Positions 59,004-64,000 of a DNA stretch of 64,000 nt are shown one piece after another. The stretch covers positions 372,001 to 436,000 of the forward strand of contig JAECYW010000018.1 in the NCBI GenBank assembly GCA_023014335.1, read 5' to 3'. The stretch comes from Galerina marginata (Eukaryota; Basidiomycota; Agaricomycetes; Agaricales; Galerinaceae). The notes beneath the pieces are model-generated. The model saw only the letters and a program-made list of their open reading frames with translations. It was not told where the DNA came from and searched no databases. A program made the position numbers and the translations under genes. Numbering within the stretch: the stretch's first letter is position 1; each line of letters starts with the position of its first letter.

Positions 59004-59298
59004 TTTATCTTGTAATTTCGTAGCCCATTAATATGATTCAAGTGCCAACTATACCCTCTACAATGTTGAAACGCAGTTGGTTAGGAAATGAAATATAACC
59101 CCAAGATGACCGGCATTGAAGTCTGCTCAAAGCTAATGAAGCTTACTATGAGTTTTGCAGCTATGATCCAAGTGATGGAAGTACTTTATGCTTCTGTACC
59201 CCGTAAAATTAGAGAGACTAATGTATAACATCTGAGCAGCACCATGAAGGGCCGCCCCCACACGTTTTTATCAGACAAAAGAAAACAAATGCAGTTGA
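59004..59298. other. 3' flank of the dioxygenase-like gene, nothing else recognised
   Basis: AT-rich sequence between the stop of the dioxygenase-like gene and the minimal Helitron; no repeat or RNA gene seen. Confidence 0.4.
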
Positions 59299-59683
59299 TT
59301 ACAAGTTCTTACGTAGTAAAAGAACTTGTTTTCCGGCCTGCATAGCAGGCAGAAATGGTTTCTAACGCAATGGTTGGAAATTCTCCCACTCATACTGTGA
59401 CCCTGCATGGTTTCTGTATCTCAGCCATTACTTGGCCAATTTTTATGATCTTGGTATCAAAAAATTCGTAAAATTCAGGGCCTTCCTGGTCACGTGACCA
59501 GGCCGTTTTAGGCTTGTTAGATTCGCCTTATTTTTCTGCTTTTTTTGAGTATAAGATCATCCCAGTAGCTTCAGATTTGAGCGGACTATGCATTATTTAC
59601 TTATTTAATCTTTATTTATAGTTGGACTCACCTTGAAAGTAAGAACTTGTTTTTGCCATGTGCAGCAATGGCCTCTGACCAAG
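59299..59683 (+). mobile_element. Minimal family A Helitron, n=0
   Basis: Complete 385-bp copy from TTACAAG to CCAAG, flanked by A and T. It carries the CCTGGTCACGTGACCAGG palindrome at the module junction. It is inserted into the first copy of the short tandem repeat that follows (GCAGTTGA|TTTACTACGAAATCACTGC), so removing the element restores that repeat. Confidence 0.9.
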
Positions 59684-59985
59684 TTTACTACGAAATCACT
59701 GCTACTATTCAGTCTATTCAGTATTTCAGTCTGTATTCAGAACTCGAATACATCCTCAAGCCATGCCATTGATTAATTACTCTACGACAAAATCACTGCT
59801 ATTCATTATGTATTCAGAACTCGCGACCGCTCAACCAATGCAGTTGATTAACTACTCTACGATGAAGTCACAGCTAGTCAGTATGTATTCAGAACTGGCG
59901 GGTCGCGACCATTATCCTCAAGCAAAGATTAACTACTCTACAATGAAATCGCCGCCGTTCAGTATGTCTTTAGAACTCAACCTGT
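59684..59985 (+). repeat. Minisatellite, about 75-85 bp, four degenerate copies
   Basis: Each copy has GATTAA(C/T)TACTCTACGA, (A/G)AA(A/G)TCAC(T/A)GCTA, TTCAGTATGTATTCAGAACT and a variable CGCGACC linker. The first copy is split by the Helitron. No coding function is apparent. Confidence 0.6.
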
Positions 59986-60155
59986 AGTACAGATGATTTG
60001 GGTTCAACACTCACTGATAGGGCACAAATTCAGAGACGATAACGCCAAAATAATTTAAGAATCTCGATTAAACTTGCAATGGCGGCAAACGGTATATGCA
60101 GTGAAGAAAAGTCGGTTTGTGCATTTGTAACCATACGATCTATACCTATATCTAT

Positions 60156-61518
60156 TTACTGACTACTTAGCTGTAACATTATGTAGTGAATTAACCCTGA
60201 TAGCCCCCCGTCTTGTAATAGCCGTTGAAGTTCCATTTTGATTTCCAATTGAGTGGGCGGAATATCTCGCAAACGATCCTCGGGATTAAAACGAAGGCTA
60301 ACTAACCTGCTTTCTAGCCCATAATTCATGTCATTAAAGCTGTGGACTTTGAGTAGGATATTAACCTCGAAATCATCCCTCTCCTCTCCATCGAAAGTGT
60401 GGTATTTCACTTCAGAAATCGTACGACGGTCAACAAGGTTGACTGCGGTTGTATTGATGGCGATCTTGTTGGGAGCGGGGAGCCGAGGGTCGACTTGTAA
60501 CATCACCAGCATAAAGCAGGCTGCCCAGGTATTGGCGTGTTCCTTCACCTTTCTCACCCTTTCGTGGTATGGGCGGGAGACGTTGGGGGCTTCATCGAGC
60601 AGGAGGAGTCCGAGTGCAATCTGCACTACTCTCGTCTGGTGGCTCTCCAGCCATGCTACGCTGAGGCTTAAGTCGGGTGGTACTTTCTCGCCGTGGCAGT
60701 AGGGTTGATGGATTTTTCTGTGTATTAATTGACAAGTTTTGTTCTATTTCAAAGTTTCAGACCCAACAGAAACATAAGAAGGAGGAAGAACATACACAAT
60801 AAAAGGCTCAATAACATCCAGCACACATAAAGCTTCGGCTGTGTTTATCGAAGCACTGGAAGCAGCGACGGCTGGCGGAGGGGACCTGAACTCCTGTATG
60901 CATCTAACCCCAGTTAGTTTGGACGTTATTCATTGGTTTCCGGTGGCATACCTTGGCTGAGTATCAGACACGACAAACACGACGCAGACACGACAGACAC
61001 AAGGCAAATGGACAGGATGCAATGGGCACGAGCAATGGGCACGAAGCGATGACTCGGAGCACGAAGCGATGAGCACGAAGCGATGGAAATGACTTGAGTT
61101 TTAAGTTAGTCGATGAACATACGTCTAGGGGAGTGAGACGTGGCCTATATTTGCCGTTGAGATCAAAACTTTGTAGCCTAGATCCACCATCAAATGTCAA
61201 ATATCTGCCGTTTGACAGCCCGCCACCGTGAGACAGTCAATAAGTTATTTGGCGTGAAAACCTGGAAGAGAGAATCGCGATCTGAGCATCAATGTGACTA
61301 ACAAAAAAAAAAAGAAGCCACTCCCCTTTCACCGAGAGGACCCTAGGTGCCGGATGCTGAACGGAGACTGAGGCCAACCACGTAGGCATGGAAAACAAAT
61401 GAAAATAAACAAATTGATTGACAGCAAAGCTTGAAATTTGCCAAAGGATGAAGAAAATACCTAATTTATATTGGTCTGGGCCTTCTGGGAGATTCAGATC
61501 GAACGGAGAGATTTCCAA
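60156..61518 (-). CDS. Uncharacterised multi-exon protein
   Basis: The 3' exon (60,156 to about 60,717) reads KIHQPYCHGEKVPPDLSLSV, LLLLDEAPNVSRPYHERVRK, VKYHTFDGEERDDFEVNILL and ends HYIMLQLSSQ. An exon at about 60,797-60,897 reads EFRSPPPAVAASSASINTAE and VLDVIEPFIV; one near 61,120-61,225 reads YLTFDGGSRLQSFDLNGKYR and PRLTPLD. A candidate start is MEISPFDLNLPEGPDQYKLG at 61,518. The intron near 60,965-61,110 contains a degenerate CGCTTCGTGC repeat. No domain recognised. Exon links upstream of 60,900 are tentative. Confidence 0.45.
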
Positions 61519-61564
61519 AAGAGGTTATTTATTGAATTGATGGTTTATGAACAAGAAAGGATCA

Positions 61565-63732
61565 ACTTGGTCAGAGGCCATTGCTGCGCATGGCAAAAAC
61601 AAGTTCTTACTTTTAAGGTAAGTCCGACTATAAATAAAGGTTAAATAAGTAAATAATGCATAGTCCGCTCAGTTCTGAAGCTATTGGGATGATCTTATAC
61701 TCAAAAAAAGCAGAAAAATGAGGCAAATCTAACAAGCCTAAAACGGCCTGGTCACGTGACCAGGAAGGCCCTGATTTTTACGAATTTTTTGATACCAAAA
61801 TCATCAAAATTGGCTGAGTAATGGCTGAGATACAGAAACCATGCAGGGTCACTGTATGAGTGGGAGAATTTCCAACCATTGCATTAGGAATGTTTTCTGC
61901 CTGCTATGCAGGCCGGAAAACAAGTTCTTTTACTACGTAAGAACTTGTAACAAGATTAATTATTAGACTACAATAAGAAACTTGTAACAAGATTAATTCT
62001 TACGTCCCTTAGTTTTTATTGGATTGCCTTGAAACAAAGTGTGTAATTATTAGAAAAATCAGGGCTAAAAGATGGTGTCACATGCGTATTGTCACATCTT
62101 TATGTGACTTACCAAATGCGGAATATTGTTGAAAACACAGTAAATAAGCTATATTGAGAGATTTTAAAAGCATTAAAATGAAATAAAAATACTGATAATG
62201 TTTTTTTTACCTAAGAGATGGTCTGTGCACACATATCACATGACATATCCCTGAGAATATTTTGGTCTAACTTGGTGCATCAACTGATTCCAAGGCAATT
62301 GCACAGAGTTCTGTTGTGAGTTTGATTATGTAAGCATCTATTACATCATATTGAAGCTATTTGGTCATGTTTTGCATTGTTTGGTATGCCTTTTATGGGT
62401 TATCCAGTCAGTTTAACACCAATTTTGCGATTTTCACTGAGTTAAGCTGGCTGTTTGCCAGATTTAGACACCATGACATCATTGCAAAACATATGTAAAT
62501 ATTTGTACATTATTTTAGATTGGTCTGGGCAACATATTTTAGCATATCTAGCTCACTGAAATCTGCTTCAAGTGTAAATTCACACAAATTTCCGCTTTTT
62601 GGGTCGTGTGAACAGATCACATGACCAAATCGTCCCTGGATACCCATGCCACATGAAAGCCCTGATTTTTACGAATTTTTTGATACCAAAATCATCAAAA
62701 TTGGCTGAGTAATGGCTGAGATACAGAAACCATGCAGGGTCACTGTATGAGTGGGAGAATTTCCAACCATTGCATTAGGAATGTTTTCTGCCTGCTATGC
62801 AGGCCGGAAAACAAGTTCTTTTACTACGTAAGAACTTGTAACAAGATTAATTATTAGACTACAATAAGAAACTTGTAACAAGATTAATTCTTACGTCCCT
62901 TAGTTTTTATTGGATTGCCTTGAAACAAAGTGTGTAATTATTAGAAAAATCAGGGCTAAAAGATGGTGTCACATGCGTATTGTCACATCTTTATGTGACT
63001 TACCAAATGCGGAATATTGTTGAAAACACAGTAAATAAGCTATATTGAGAGATTTTAAAAGCATTAAAATGAAATAAAAATACTGATAATGTTTTTTTTA
63101 CCTAAGAGATGGTCTGTGCACACATATCACATGACATATCCCTGAGAATATTTTGGTCTAACTTGGTGCATCAACTGATTCCAAGGCAATTGCACAGAGT
63201 TCTGTTGTGAGTTTGATTATGTAAGCATCTATTACATCATATTGAAGCTATTTGGTCATGTTTTGCATTGTTTGGTATGCCTTTTATGGGTTATCCAGTC
63301 AGTTTAACACCAATTTTGCGATTTTCACTGAGTTAAGCTGGCTGTTTGCCAGATTTAGACACCATGACATCATTGCAAAACATATGTAAATATTTGTACA
63401 TTATTTTAGATTGGTCTGGGCAACATATTTTAGCATATCTAGCTCACTGAAATCTGCTTCAAGTGTAAATTCACACAAATTTCCGCTTTTTGGGTCGTGT
63501 GAACAGATCACATGACCAAATCGTCCCTGGATACCCATGCCACATGAAAGCCCTGATTTTTACGAATTTTTTGATACCAAAATCATCAAAATTGGCTGAG
63601 TAATGGCTGAGATACAGAAACCATGCAGGGTCACTGTATGAGTGGGAGAATTTCCAACCATTGCATTAGGAATGTTTTCTGCCTGCTATGCAGGCCGGAA
63701 AACAAGTTCTTTTACTACGTAAGAACTTGTAA
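61565..63732 (-). mobile_element. Non-autonomous Helitron, family A, n=2
   Basis: The 3' terminus is at 61,565 (after A) and the 5' terminus at 63,732. Hairpin ends fall at 61,950, 62,841 and 63,732, so units are 891 bp. The units are identical to each other as far as I could see, but differ from the other arrays in private changes (for example CCTTAGTTTTTATTGG, CTGATTCCAAGG). It separates the uncharacterised gene from the RNase H1-like gene. Confidence 0.9.
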
Positions 63733-63735
63733 ACG

Positions 63736-64000
63736 TCAAAGAAACAACTGGTCAGGGGTTTCCTGACTGATTGGGGTGTCAAAAACCCCTCCAGGGATCG
63801 GAAAGACCTCAATTTCGCCACTATCGTAGGCAAGAGTATACAAAATCAATGCCTCCCGCCACGAAGCACATTTGTGAACACGGGCACCACGTGATTTGAC
63901 GCGCTCGATTCGAACTGTGGCTTGATGCCTAAAGTAAATGTGAGACGACTGAATTGAAGGGTGAATATCAAAGACATACCAGTTACTATAGACTCCAACA
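63736..64000 (-). CDS. RNase H1 N-terminal / viroplasmin-like domain protein, partial
   Basis: The gene enters from the right edge. The last two exons are 63,980-64,000 (VGVYSNW, phase shared) and 63,736-63,928, reading HQATVRIERVKSRGARVHKC, ASWREALILYTLAYDSGEIE and ending SQETPDQLFL, stop. The pattern 'GVYSNW..A...' then 'SWREAL..Y..A' fits the small RNA/DNA-hybrid-binding domain of RNase H1 and viroplasmin-like proteins. The catalytic RNase H domain is not in view. The TGA lies four bases from the Helitron's 5' terminus, so the 3' untranslated region is now element DNA. Confidence 0.6.
   Translation of the reverse strand, partial: VGVYSNWYVFDIHPSIQSSHIYFRHQATVRIERVKSRGARVHKCASWREALILYTLAYDSGEIEVFPIPGGVFDTPISQETPDQLFL

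Overview
The window looks like repeat-rich chromosomal DNA of a filamentous basidiomycete, most likely an Agaricomycete. The genes are split into many short exons by 45-90 bp GT-AG introns. Several belong to families I recognise as expanded in Agaricomycetes: a CxC2-type KDZ transposase, 2OG-Fe(II) dioxygenase-like proteins, a JmjC-like protein, the 'WYRW' family, and a small protein with a 'GGYSIEDAL' C-terminal domain. There is also a fungal Helitron with a DUF6570-like region, a Rep domain and a Pif1 helicase. I see no bacterial operon, CRISPR array, rRNA or intact tRNA gene.

The dominant theme is Helitron (rolling-circle) elements. One non-autonomous family (here 'family A') has a 182-bp 5' module beginning TTACAAGTTCTTAC and a 203-bp 3' module ending GCCATGCGCAGCAATGGCCT...CCAAG. 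Between them lie zero to six head-to-tail 889-bp units, so element lengths are quantised at 385 + n x 889 bp. I find n=0 at 18,878-19,262 and 59,299-59,683; n=1 at 18,157-19,815 (after removing a nested copy) and 33,594-34,867; n=2 at 61,565-63,732 (unit about 891 bp); n=5 at 2,639-7,468; n=6 at 21,797-27,515. Truncated copies lie at 11,590-13,091 and 33,445-about 35,490. A diverged family B (52,085-53,181, 690-bp unit) repeats the same architecture, and a family C has one full copy (54,084-55,726) and one end (38,205). Two nested insertions give exact empty sites, both between A and T with no target duplication. A decayed autonomous Helitron (about 44,908-54,053) encodes Rep, Pif1 helicase and a C-terminal cysteine-protease-like domain, and its 3' end matches the family A 3' end.

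Host genes, left to right: a 2OG-Fe(II) dioxygenase-like gene (1,685-8,174, minus) split by the n=5 element; GC-rich diverged repeats (9-11 kb and 13.5-14.8 kb); a partial coiled-coil gene (13.1-13.5 kb); an uncharacterised minus-strand gene (15.7-16.1 kb); the 'WYRW' family gene (16,592-21,061, plus) split by an n=1 element carrying a nested n=0 element; a WD40 gene (21,417-28,690, minus) with the n=6 element inside an intron; a small intact three-exon gene (29,503-30,189); a JmjC-like gene (38,207-44,724, plus) split by a 3.96-kb foldback element with a 7-bp target duplication; a truncated KDZ transposase gene (55.7-56.9 kb, minus); a second dioxygenase-like gene with two in-frame TGA codons (57.2-59.0 kb, plus); an uncharacterised minus-strand gene (60.2-61.5 kb); and an RNase H1 N-terminal-like gene running off the right edge. 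In at least three host genes, removing the inserted element on paper joins the flanking exon sequence in one reading frame. That fixes the element borders and shows the insertions are real and fairly recent.
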